Below, in pieces: positions 36,823 through 48,211 of a stretch of 64,000 nucleotides of DNA. The notes under the pieces were generated by a model, which was not told the DNA's origin, did not search any database, and saw nothing but the letters and a program-made list of their open reading frames with translations. A program made the translations under genes and the position numbers. The stretch is from contig JAQFVV010000953.1 in assembly GCA_028023455.1 (NCBI GenBank), positions 86,115 through 150,114 of the forward strand. The letters run 5' to 3'. This DNA is from Epiperipatus broadwayi (lineage: Eukaryota; Onychophora; Udeonychophora; Euonychophora; Peripatidae). Every line of letters starts with the position of its first letter. The first letter of the stretch is position 1.

Positions 36823-39014
36823 TGTAATGATCCGGAGCAGGTACTTAACGTAATCTGCACTACGGGGCGCCATCTAGGCATTTGAACCTAGAAAAATTTA
36901 TAAAGTAGGCAGATACGTAAGTCAAAAAAAAAAAAATTTTTTTTTCTATTTTGATTCCGGTCGTTAGCCCATGTCACTAGCTCAGTGGAATAGCAGAGAT
37001 TTAATAAGATAATCTAAGAGTATATATAAAAAAAGAATAAAATAAGCCACTGCCAGTAATTAACATACAAAAATTTATTTATGCACATATATATAAGATT
37101 TAAAATTATTTTAGTCTTAGTTTACATTTTAACATTTAACATTATTTTTAACTTTGATTTTTGACTTTAATTTACATTTAATTACTATTATATTCTAATT
37201 TTACATTTTAATTAAGTTCGCACAGATAAATTTATGAAAGCTTGTTTAAAATGTTGAATATAGATCGGTTACATAGATTTCCCGGTCAAAAACATTTCAA
37301 AGTAAACATACACGATCAAAATACAAAATTATTGATTACTGACAATTGCGGAGGGAAATTTATACGTAACCCAATAGTATTCACCATAAGATACTTGCAT
37401 TGTCACCAATAACTTAAAAGACATCCGAATAAATACATCTTAGATACTCACCGTAAGGTATCATTATTTATCGAATGTCTATATATTTTGATCAAATATG
37501 GAAACCCAAAACATACTTAACCGATAACCAAATCCATGCAAGCGTCTATAAACAACTTAAATTTAATGCATTTTTATTTAGAGTCAAGTATGAATAGACC
37601 ACATAGATTTGCTTTTGAAAATAAACATTCTATCCCTATTTAACCTTAGGTTAAAATTCGTAGTCAAACCGGCATCAATTCATCTGATATATCGATGTAT
37701 TCAATGTAATAAAATACGGCAGCACAAAAAGTTAAGAGAAGAAATTGCTTCCCATGAGATAGGAATATTACATCTATCTGCAAAGAAGAGCAATAAAACA
37801 AAAAACTCCATAGAAAGGAACTGCGGTATCCGACTTATAATTCCTTCCATAGGCAAACGGAAGTGTGCGGCGTATGAAGTGATTCTGCCTGTAGCGAATC
37901 AATATTACATCTACTAATCACACCAATATATCCAATCCATTGACCCAATTTAACCACGAAACAAATAACCTAAGATTACCCTCCCCTAATATAACTTTAC
38001 AAATCTATACAGCCATTCACGCCCGACTTAAGTTTAACATTGATATATTTTAATTTATCGGAAAACAAAAATCATAAATAAACTTAAAGAACAAAATTAA
38101 ATAAATGGAAATGATTTTACACAAATAAATAAAAAATACATCAAATAACATTTTAACTACTTTAGTCAGATAGGAAACTAATGCAATTATTTTAAATACG
38201 AAAAGTTTTTAACTTAATGTTCATTAATTGTAAAGTTCTTACGGTTTTTAAAACGTCCAACTTTATCCGTTGCTTGCCATGAACGTAAATTCCCACGCCG
38301 CCCTAAAGAGGTTAATATTCTGAAGGCCGATTTATTTATCCATCCGGAGATTTTTGCTTTAACTAGTCCTCAATGTAGGAAACGATAGTTCATTTCTCTT
38401 TTCTTTAACAGCTGAAAGAATTGACAGTGCATCTGTCAATTCCTCCACCTCCAACTCCGTACTACTACATATAGTCACATCGTAATAATCAATTTCCAAT
38501 CACTCACTAATTAATAATTTCCAAACTTGTCCTTTTTATATTAATGTGAAGGATTGAATTTACACGACGTCACCGATGCGATGGTCCTTTCACTGCGGTC
38601 CGATTCCATAGGGATTTCTTCTTATTTGCTAACAGTTTCTATTGTTTTCCTATCTGATTGATGTTTTTACATTTAAATGCCCAAGGCTGGTTTACATTTA
38701 ACTAATTAACAATCATTTCCATTTCTGATTAATTACCCTGTTTTCCAAATCAAAAATATATTTAAAGAGAAATTTAAAGATATAATTTTATCTCCAAATC
38801 TTTTTAAAATTTAGTTTTAAAATACTTTTTCTTTAATAAAGTTTTATTTTAATAATTTTTCATTATCTGTGCGATTTAACATGTACGAGTTTAAGATGAT
38901 ATTTAATTTCAATTTTTAATTCTTAAAGAAAATTTTTAAATGCGAACTTCTTATTTTAACTTGTTTAATAATATAAAAAAACAAACAATGTAACGAACGT
39001 CTGTGCTCGTTACA
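36823..39014. mobile_element. Probable solo LTR, 2.19 kb, inserted in an AT microsatellite
   Basis: The segment starts TGTAATGATCCGG and ends GTGCTCGTTACA, so its ends are TG...CA with a short imperfect inverted repeat (TGTAATGA against TGTAACGA). Both sides are AT microsatellite, consistent with a split target. Inside, CpG dinucleotides are much more frequent than in the flanks and the composition changes sharply at both boundaries. No protein domain is visible. The 102-codon frame 37,609-37,917 shows no motif. These features fit a solo LTR, or a TRIM-like non-autonomous element; a DNA transposon with 8-base TIRs is the alternative. It is unrelated in sequence to the LTRs at 18.7-25.9 kb. 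Confidence 0.6.
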
Positions 39015-39079
39015 ATATATATATATATAAGCACACATAGTACTATGCTGTTGTATGTATTCCATGAGACACCTAAACA

Positions 39080-39408
39080 TCTTAAGGAGGTTTATTTAAA
39101 CTTCTTTGTATCAATAATTTCAATCTCTGTGGTTGTCTAAAAGTTGACTAATTTTAATGATTACTTATAAACTCATTTAGTCTTGAATATTATCACACAT
39201 AGACCTATAGAGGTCCCTACCTTCGTATTTTTCAGACGCTTATTTCTAAGGTTACAGCCTTAGTAAATTATTACATATTATTTAAGTAATACTTTGGGTG
39301 CAATTATAATTAACTGTTTATTAGTCTGCATTCAGAATAGGTTATATTTACCTGTTTAAGGAGGTTTATTTAAACTTTTTTGTATCTTTAATTTTAATCT
39401 CAGTGGTC
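39080..39408. repeat. Pair of about 55-bp direct repeats
   Basis: AAGGAGGTTTATTTAAACTT followed by TTTGTATC...ATTT..AATCTC.GTGGT occurs at about 39,080-39,132 and again at about 39,354-39,408, about 275 bases apart. The first is immediately beside the solo-LTR candidate. Origin unknown; perhaps LTR or duplication remnants. Confidence 0.6.
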
Positions 39409-42400
39409 AAGTTGCAATCTTTAGTGTCTATATAAATATATTGGGCCATAAATAAAGGTGGAATTTCAACTTTATTGCTAAGTGGAGGTTGCCTTGACAA
39501 CAGTTTGGGATTGTTGATTGTTATTGATATTGACATTGTTAAGTATTGACTAATTTTAAATATATAAAGAAAACTATTCTATTTGACTCAGTATTGTCTC
39601 ATTGGGTATAATGTATGTAATCTTCTGAAGCACTCTGCATGATAAGCTTTTTTGTTGCTTATTTAACATCCTATCTGCTTATCAATTAAATGTATTCCCA
39701 AAAGTTAAGATAAATATTGGCAATTTCTTCCACAATATTTTTTCAAATAGCATTTATCATTCCTCTATTTACTATTCCTCTATTGTGCTTATTTTTACTA
39801 AGCAACATTTTTTTTTCATTCTCTACTATAATCTCTTTAACATTCTTATTAGAATGGGCAAATATAAAATATTTATTCACTTTCTCCAAAGAGGTATTTT
39901 CAATAAGTCATTCTAAGCTCACTCCTGATGTATTACTGAATAACATTAGATTTATTTCCACTGATCTAAATTTTTCTCACCACCATCATTTCACTTTCCC
40001 CTTCTAATATTGTTTTAATTTTTTTTCTTCTCAATCTCAATCAATAAAACGGTGTTTTTAATAAAAATATAAAGTTAACAGAAAATAACTTTGTTTAATA
40101 TCAATTGCAAGTATTACTATAACCAATACCCACATTAATCAAAACATCTATTTTAAAAAATAATAGTAATAATACTAATATTATTGGCAAAAATGGACAG
40201 CTTTATAGCAATTCAATTTCATATGCTTTTTTTTTATATGTATCCAGAGCTCCAGAAAATTGAAATAAGCATTTTTTACATACATTCCCTAATAATTTTT
40301 AAACGACTCTTACATATTTTTAGATCCTTTTTTCATCCTATTATAAGCCTTTTAATTAAATATATAAGCCACAAAAATTTTTCATTTAACTTTAAATCAT
40401 TTTAATAATTAGAGTAAAAATAAGCAAACTTCATTTCTTTCAACTTTTCTAAAAGTGTACTGTATTTTATTCAAAAAGTTTTCACATTCTATCTTGGAAT
40501 TATTATCATTTGTTTTTAAATATATATATATAATTATGTATTATTAGTATTATCGCTTTCTTCAAAAACAAATCTAATTGTTGTAATTCAGTAATTTCCT
40601 GGTCTTTCCTAACCTTTTTGTTGATACTGACCTTCTTTATTTGTCTACCAGTTGTTATAATTAGGCCAAATCCGATGAGATGCTAAATTAAATTACAATA
40701 AAAAGCTAACCATTAAACAGTGGCAAACTACTGTGATAATGATGCGTTGTTGTTTTGTTTCCGGAACAAAAATGTAATATATTTTTTCTTCCAAGATTGT
40801 TTTTTTTCTTTCTTTTTTTTACTTTTAGTAGATACAAATATTTGTAGCCATGATCATTTATAAATAAAAACAAGTAGTAAATTAAGTATTTTGTTTACTA
40901 TTATTAGATTTTTATTTAAAATCCTAATACATTTAATTACGTAAGCGAAAGGATCAAGACAGGGAAATTCAACCCCAGAAAAGTTGGAATCGAATAATTA
41001 AGTTGAACCCACTTTTTAAAACCAAAAATTATTTTTTATTTATTCAAATATCCTACTCAGATATTATAATAGAGAAATTCTTCTCCTCTCGCTCTTATTT
41101 TTATTATTTAAAAGTTTTTTGAGTTTAAATAAAAATTTTGGCAAAAATCCATTTCTAAAAATTTTAATTGTTTATTATAAGGCAAAGTAAATATAAAAAA
41201 AAATTGGATATAATTCAGCACCTTCTATTTTTATAAAGCAATTCTGATCGAAATATAAGGAAAAATAGTTTCACAGGTTTGTATCTACTTAAATTACATA
41301 TTAAACAATTCTTACAATTTCCTCTAAAAATAAAATTACAGCATTAATAAAAATACATAAAAGATTATGAATGCATACATTACTCATATGCATAGCACGA
41401 GTTTGCTAACTAAGGTAATAAAATTTATATATTGGTTGTACTCTGAGGTAGTAGAGTTTTCTAATCAAGGTAATCAATTCAAAAGCTAAACAGATTTGTC
41501 TACAATAAATTGAAAGATAATATTTTTTAGCTCAATCATTAAATAAAATCTTTCTTTCTACAGGAGATGCTCTTAATTGTTTAATCGTTGATGTCAGGCA
41601 GTTATTCACTTATTACAAGGCTTTATTTATTGGACTTTTGTAATCTCTGCATATTCTATTCTTCATATTTTTTTAATTGTGGAAACAATGACAATGATTT
41701 ATTCTGAATGTGTGATTGGCTTTATAATATTCTCATCTTGAAGGCTGTCTGTTTCTTCTACTTTTTATCTCTGTGCAAGTCTTCATATAAACAGAAACAG
41801 ATGTGATCTACTCTAGCAGCTGAGGCATGCAGGTGTGTCAACATTTTTAGAAATCTTGTCATGTACCTAGTTACATTTTCTGTCAATTGTTAGTTATGAC
41901 AGCATACTTTTAATTCATCAAAACAATCCATGTATATAAAATTGATATGGGATTAAAAGCCAAAATTAATAAAAGTAAAGCTTTATTTGCGTTTGCAAAC
42001 TTTTATCATGGCTTCCCATTAATAATGACATCTTATTGGCCTGAAAATCAATTACAAATTTGGAACTGCTTTTAATGTGGCACTCTTTTATTATATATTT
42101 AAATTATTTATTTATTTATTTTTAAAACAGTGGAAATTGCTAATATCAAATCAAACTCATATTCATGGGTTAGAAATAAATTAATTTTTTAAACTTTTAT
42201 TTCTAGCCATTATTAGTAATCTTATCTCCCCTATCTGATTTACAAGAAAGTGAATTTGTTTTTATTTAAATATGTTTCAATTTATTTCAATATTTGCAAG
42301 ATTTTTGTTTTCTGAAGCAGCGCATTCCTGAATCATATTCATTCTCACAATAGTGACATTTTTAAACATAAGCATCTCCTTGGATTTTTTATTGCATGAT

Positions 42401-43486
42401 CTGATTTAAGCCCTTCTTCATAATTATGAGATAGATTTATGGGTTTTAATCCAGAAATGTTTTATGATGATGGAATAGCTTGATATGTTGAGTTTTAGTA
42501 ATAATTCCCTGAAGGCTAATTCGAATGTGGCATTTATAAGTACCTTGATTAATGAATTTTATCAGGTCTGTCAAAGATGTAGACTTTTTTATGAATGAAT
42601 AACATCTTTATTAAATTAGTACTTATGTAGTATAGTTTTTGGTTTGGTGCAAACATAAACCGTTAAAATTTTTGATTGTCTTTTCATATAGAAAATTGGA
42701 AGGACACATTGTTATAATGTGTACATGAAAGAACATATGCTGTCAAGCAAAATACATGCTAGTTTGATTTCAGACTTAGTAAGACCTTTTACATTAAAAA
42801 AAAAAAAATCTAAATGGTTTATATGCGACATCCAATTACTTGGTAAGGAGGTATGTTTACAATTCTTATAAATTTCATTTTCATTTCTAGTTATTATATT
42901 TTGTTTATAATATAGACTTTTTTTTAGAATAGCATTAATCTAAATACTGTATACTGATACAAATAACACATATAGTGATTTTATGGTAATATTACTTTAT
43001 AGATCTTGACTTTATGAAAGAAAAATAATATATATTGTAATGGTGTATGTGATGAGTTTATAGGGCAATGGAGCAACACAGATAACAAAGAGTATCTTTT
43101 ATTGTGTCCAAACTACATTTAAATCAATTAAATATTTACTATCAACAATGTTTGAATTCAATTTAGCCACAATAATAATAAGAAAGTAAATATTAAACAT
43201 ATATTGTTTGTTGTGCAAATATTTTCATTAATAAATATCTTTTTTATGTATATTCATGTTTATTATAAATAACAATAAGGTTAATTGAGTGCTATGTCTA
43301 AAATAAAAATAGTATTTTATTCCTGACAATTTATTTTACTCCACAAATTTTAAACAAATTATAATACTTTTATTCTCAGAATTCAAAATATACAATATAG
43401 CTATTTATGTGTATGAAGTATCTATATTTATAATGTGACCAATGTCACAGTCACCATTCTTTATGCATACACAAACTGTTTTTACA
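39409..43486. other. Unassigned AT-rich sequence
   Basis: Plus-strand frames at 39,717-40,007 and 40,184-40,405 are Phe/Ile/Leu-rich by composition and not convincing. Less AT-rich patches at about 41,560-41,900 and 42,300-42,600 look on the minus strand like decayed coding sequence with many stops. I cannot name a family. Confidence 0.35.
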
Positions 43487-43686
43487 GAGGCAAAACTCTC
43501 CATACAGTAGCACCACTCAGTACAAGCCAGAGTAATCAATGAATGTAGGAAACCACAAGCTAGAAACTAGTCTGGAGATATTGGATAATTAGGCACTAGA
43601 TAGGAATTTGATGCACAAACATTCCTGCATCCATTGATTACTTGGGCTTGCACTGAGTGGCACTACTGTATGAAGAGTTTTGTCTT
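43487..43686. mobile_element. Foldback family A, copy 1
   Basis: Arms 43,487-43,550 and 43,623-43,686 are imperfect inverted repeats built on AAAACTCTCCATACAGTAGC, then CACTCAGTACAAGCC and AGAGTAATCAATG. The spacer of about 72 bases contains CTAGTCTGGAGATATTGGAT and GGCACTAGATAGG. Left flank (43,458-43,480) has TCACCATTCTTTATGCATAC, the family's outer end. The arms recur at 43.9 kb and 52.4-52.96 kb. Confidence 0.8.
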
Positions 43687-43882
43687 TGTGAATGTGGCCA
43701 ATGCTGATAGATATAATATCATCTTAACTAATAAAGTAAAAAAAATATGAATTCAAATTAATAAATAAAATAAATCAATTTATTTTCAACTACTACTATT
43801 AATAATAAACAATACAATATTTTTATTTATTTACAGTTAATATAATTTGTATTATCAAATAAAATTATTTCAGCTTCAGCTT

Positions 43883-44040
43883 TTAAACAGGCGAGTAGGC
43901 ACTAGATGGGGATTTTATGAAAGCCTTCTGGCATTCATTGATTACTCTGGTTGGCACAGGGTGGCACTACTGTATGGAGAGTTTTGCCTGTTTAATAACA
44001 GTTATGTGCTAGCATAAGAGATGGTGATCATGTGATGTTT
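43883..44040. mobile_element. Foldback family A, partial copy 2
   Basis: Contains one family A arm (GCACTAGATGGGGATTTTAT, ATTGATTACTCTGGTTGGCA, GGCACTACTGTATGGAGAG) bounded by a short inverted pair TAAACAGGC (43,883) / GCCTGTTTA (43,994). It then continues through the family's outer end, GCATAAGAGATGGTGATCAT, ending in GTGATGTTT. It lacks the second arm, so it is a half element. Confidence 0.75.
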
Positions 44041-44142
44041 AGTAGCTTTTACTTTTACTTTCTAAGAGAATAAATTTCAAAATAAATTATGTTTTTGCAG
44101 GAGTAAATATATATGCAACCATATGATTTTTCACAATAATAG

Positions 44143-44742
44143 ATTGTAATACATTAAAGATCAGCCTTTCAAGCTATTGTGCATGCGCTTTTTTATGAGT
44201 GTTAATAATAAATGAATACTTTCATTCCCAACACACGATATAGTATTTATGAAAGAATAAAATGAATCCACTTATTTTTTCAAACCCAAATGCTTATATA
44301 TGGGCAAATCTTAAGTACTGAAAATGAAAGTGCGAGAATAGACCACTCACTTTAAATTACTGTTTACGATGTCTGCATGAATGACGTAGATGAAATGATC
44401 TAGAATTTACTAAACGTCACTCTCAAATGAAACTTAAACATACGTAAATAAGCATTTATTTTTATATAGTGTTAAGTTTATAAATTGTAATACATTAAAG
44501 ATCAGCCTTTCGAGCTATTGTGCATGCGCTTTTTTACGAGTGTTAATAATAAATGAATACTTTCATTCCCAACACACGATGTAGTATTTATGAAAGAATA
44601 AAATGAATCCACTTATTCCTTCAAATCCAAATGTTTATATATGAACACTCATAAAAAAGCGCATGCACAATAGCTTGAAAGGCTGATCTTTAATATATTA
44701 CAATTTATAAACATAGCACTATATAAAAATAAATGCTTATTT
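44143..44742. mobile_element. Foldback family B, compound copy
   Basis: A block of about 160 bases (44,143-44,302) is repeated directly at 44,486-44,643, about 97% alike by eye. The second block is itself part of a foldback: 44,446-44,543 and 44,644-44,742 are inverted arms of about 99 bases with few mismatches, sharing AAATAAGCATTTATTTTTAT at the outer end and TTGTGCATGCGCTTTTTTA inside. Thus one unit is duplicated in direct orientation and its end in inverted orientation. The 47.6-48.2 kb element is a diverged relative. Confidence 0.85.
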
Positions 44743-45360
44743 ACAATAATATATATTTCTTTATGAATTCAACAAACAAGATTGATCTTATTATTGTGAG
44801 AATAAATTTTGCTTACAATTATTTTTAACATAAATCATTTTAATGTTTTTCAAGTTTCACAATAAAATAAAATTGTTCTTTGTTTCATTAAGTCTATAAA
44901 TATATATTATAACTTTACTATTATAATATAAATAAACAGCAAATATATGCTATCCTTGAAGAAAACAATAAGTGATAGCAACCCTTCACTACATACTATT
45001 ATTTACAATGGCTTAAAAAATAAGTTTATTACATCGAAATACAATAAGGAATATAGCCTTATCTATAAGATACTTCTTAAATAATACGCACCAAATAAAT
45101 ATCGTAATATATTTGTAGCCCAAATAAATTCCTTCTAAAATTATTAAAATGTTATATTTTAAAAACAATACATTAGTAGTTAAATATAAAATTATAAAAA
45201 TCCAATTTATCAGTGGTCATCCATAAACATCTATTTAATTCATGCATATAAGAGAAATGTCAGACTATGCAAGAAAACATATATGTAAGGTCATTATTAT
45301 TATATTTAAATTAATACACTATATGGGCTTAAACATGCACACACACACATATATATATTT
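44743..45360. other. Unassigned AT-rich sequence
   Basis: No gene-like frame or repeat recognised apart from local AT and A runs. Confidence 0.35.
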
Positions 45361-45817
45361 ATATGTAATGTATGCGAGATTCGAACTCAGACTTTCACAT
45401 GACACTCAACTCTCCATGCAATCTTATATTGCTGACCCACCTGATCACACACATGTTGAAAAGATAAGTAATCACCAATATACATATTTCATGCTAACCC
45501 AGCATTCTTCAGTTGGTCCAGATTACCATCTCCACACACATATATACAATCAGTGCTCAGCTTCATATTAAGATAGCCAATCTTCATACTTTAATAGACA
45601 GGCTTCAAACTACTCCAACCCACAATTCTTCAGCCTTCCATTCCATTGAAAATCTGATGATGGAATGTTCAAAGCCCACATTAGTGCCAAGGTGTATATT
45701 GGTGATTATTTATCTTTTCAACATGTGTGTGATCAGATGGGTCAGCAATATGAGATGGCATGGAGAGTTGAGGGTCGTGTGAAAGTCTGAATTCGAATCT
45801 CGCATACATTACATATT
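45361..45817. mobile_element. Foldback element with tRNA-like ends, second member
   Basis: Arms 45,361-45,483 and 45,694-45,817 are about 95% inverted copies. The outer ends read TATGCGAGATTCGAACTCAG and its complement, with TTCGAATCTCGCA a good B-box-like motif. The spacer of about 210 bases contains TTCAGTTGGTCCAGATTACC and CACACACATATATAC, matching the inner part of the 31.3-kb element. ATTATATTTAAA occurs outside both ends (about 45,298 and 45,816), possibly a target duplication. The frames at 45,242-45,782 are incidental. Confidence 0.85.
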
Positions 45818-46036
45818 ATATTTAAAGTAATTTATAATATATCTTTTCTTTGAGAATATTATTGAGTTTCTGAGAGAAATGCTGAAGTTGAAATATTTCT
45901 TTTTTTTTAAATATATATAAACCTTCTTACATGTGATTATTTTAAATAAGTTTAAACACATTTTTTTTTTAATATTAAAACTAAAATAGAAGTTTTTTTC
46001 GCTGATCTGTGATTCTTCTTTTGATGATCTAAAATA

Positions 46037-46177
46037 AAGAAGTTGGTGACGTCAAGCGTTGTTAGCTGAGAGATCATTACAGCCGCCTTGCAAGCAAGTA
46101 GTTGTTTGCAGACGGTTGTGGGTTCGGGTCCTGGCCGGTGCTATGACATATGAAGAAAAAAAAAGATGTTGGTGACG
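46037..46177 (+). repeat. tRNA-derived SINE with target-site duplication
   Basis: The body contains an A-box-like TTAGCTGAGAGAT at 46,062-46,074 and a strong B box GGTTCGGGTCC at 46,121-46,131, spaced as in a tRNA, and ends in an A-rich tail at about 46,153-46,164. GTTGGTGACG is duplicated exactly on both sides (46,042-46,051 and 46,168-46,177), with the adjacent AAGAA/AAAGAT bases nearly matching. This is the arrangement expected from LINE-mediated insertion. Length about 110 bases without the duplications. Confidence 0.85.
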
Positions 46178-47563
46178 CAAATTTTGAAAGAATCCATTAA
46201 TGTGTCTATATTAATAAATCATATAAAGATAATGTTATTTTAAAATATTGCAAATATTATTTTGTTATACAATAAAGATCTCCAAAATATGAATAAACTG
46301 ATTAATTAGAATTTATCCTAAAAGCTTCTTAAAAGAATTCATTTATATTGTTGTTCTTCAATAGTCTATTCTAAAATAGCTAATTGTCTTTAATTTTCTT
46401 TGATCCAGATCTTATTAATATGTAGATACTTTATGAAGTCATCAAAGGCTTCAGACAAAGTTAGCTTCTTATTCTTTCACAACTATTTGTTTTTCTATAT
46501 CAGTAAGATGAAAGAAAGAAAGAATAAAGAGCATGAAGAAGAATGACATTTAAAGTAGTCTTGGATATGCCAATAATTTCTAGGTGATAAAATAAATAAT
46601 CACTATAGCAACCATCAAATACATTTTGGAATCTTTCAAAAATGTTTTCCCATATACCAACATTTTTATTTTAGAATACTTTTAATTGTAAGTTTAAAAT
46701 TCGAACATATTTAAATAAGAATTATATAAAAAAAATCCAAAGTAAAATATTAATATTAAATATATATTTTTGATAATAAACATACAATTAAAAATACTTT
46801 CACTTCTTTCCCCTTCCTACCAATTAGTATCATTGTTACATAACCTCTTCTTAAAATTAAGTTTTCTTTTAAAAAAAATTTATAACTAAATATTCCAGCA
46901 CACAATTTTCTTCACTGTTTAAGTAATGAAACTATTATAATTAGTTTATAAATCTTTTAAAATCTATTTAAGATATATGTGTAAAATATATTGACCAATC
47001 AATAATCAGTTACATAAAATATTCTTACATACCTGTATAAGATATACATATAATAGAAATAAAATGTCCGTTAATTAAAAACTACTGTAATAACATTTAA
47101 CGGCAGTTGAAGAGAGTTAAGGAATGAACTGAAAGTACTTTTACAGATTGAAAGATTGTAGTTAATTACCATTATATTTATTATTTATATATATATTTAG
47201 CATATTCAATAAATAAACTATATGTATAAAATAAAATGTAGAAGACACTTTAAATAAATATAACATAAGTACTTATATTAATGTGTTTTATAAGCTAAAC
47301 AAAAAATATATATAAATATTTATTGATTGTAGATTATTTTCTAATAGCTGCAATATATAAACTCAACCCTATAGATTATTTGGACAAAAAAAAAAAGATA
47401 CTTAAACTTGAATTTCTAATATTATATCCAAAACTTATTGTTATAAAAAGAATAAAATCAAAAATCATATTCTCAAATAATTAATGTGAATAAAAATTAT
47501 TTATTATTAATAATTAATTAATAATGGAAAATTTGAATTAAAAAATAATATATAGCAATATAT
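46178..47563. other. Unassigned AT-rich sequence
   Basis: No gene or repeat recognised. Confidence 0.4.
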
Positions 47564-48211
47564 GTAAATGAGATATTTATTTTATATAGTGCTATGTTTT
47601 TATAAACTGTAATAATAATAATCAGCCATTAAGCTAATGCACATGCACTTTGTGGATTTTTAACTATAAATGAATACTCTCACTTCCAATCACAAAATAA
47701 AGTCTTTGTGAAAAGGTAGAATGAATCATCTATCCTTTCAACCCAAACGTTTATATATGGGCAAATCTTAAGCATTTGGGAATAAGAATGTGAAGATGTT
47801 AAGCGATTACTTTAAATTACTTTTACTATGCCTGAATGACACTTGTGCATTAGCTTAATGGCTGATTATTACAGTTTATAAAAACATAGCATTATATAAA
47901 ATAAATATCTCATTTATATATGTTTAATTTCAACTAAGAATGATGTATCATAAATTCTAATAAATTTCGCAAGTGTCATTTATTCAGGCATAGTAAAAAT
48001 AATTTAAAGTGATTGCTGAACATTTTCATGCTCTCATTTGCAAATGCTTAAGATTTTCCCATACATAAACATTTGGGTTGAAAGGATAGATGATTCATTC
48101 TATCTTTTCACAAAGACTTTATCTTGTGTTTGGAAGTGAGAGTATTCATTTATAGTTAAAAAACCACAAAGCGAATGTGCATTAACTTAATAGCTGATTA
48201 TTAGTATTACA
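47564..48211. mobile_element. Foldback family B, nested copy
   Basis: Two inverted pairs overlap. Pair one: 47,564-47,646 against 47,846-47,919 (TTTATATAGTGCTATGTTTT at the left, with its complement at the right). Pair two: about 47,620-47,845 against 47,970-48,211, more than 200 bases long, sharing AACCCAAACGTTTATATATG-like and AATGAATACTCTCACTTCC text in opposite orientation. The inner sequence GCAAATCTTAAG is shared with family B at 44.3 kb, showing common origin. No coding content. Confidence 0.82.

Noticed and set aside
37609-37917. 102-codon frame inside the solo-LTR candidate as a gene
   Set aside because: No motif, no partner frames, and lower AT content of the segment alone makes such a frame length likely by chance.
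39717-40405. Membrane-protein-like frames rich in Phe, Ile and Leu
   Set aside because: T-rich sequence yields hydrophobic codons automatically; there is no start context and no conserved motif.
45242-45782. 109- and 89-codon frames at 45.2-45.8 kb
   Set aside because: They lie on the arms and spacer of a foldback repeat, and the opposite arm gives equivalent open frames by complementarity.
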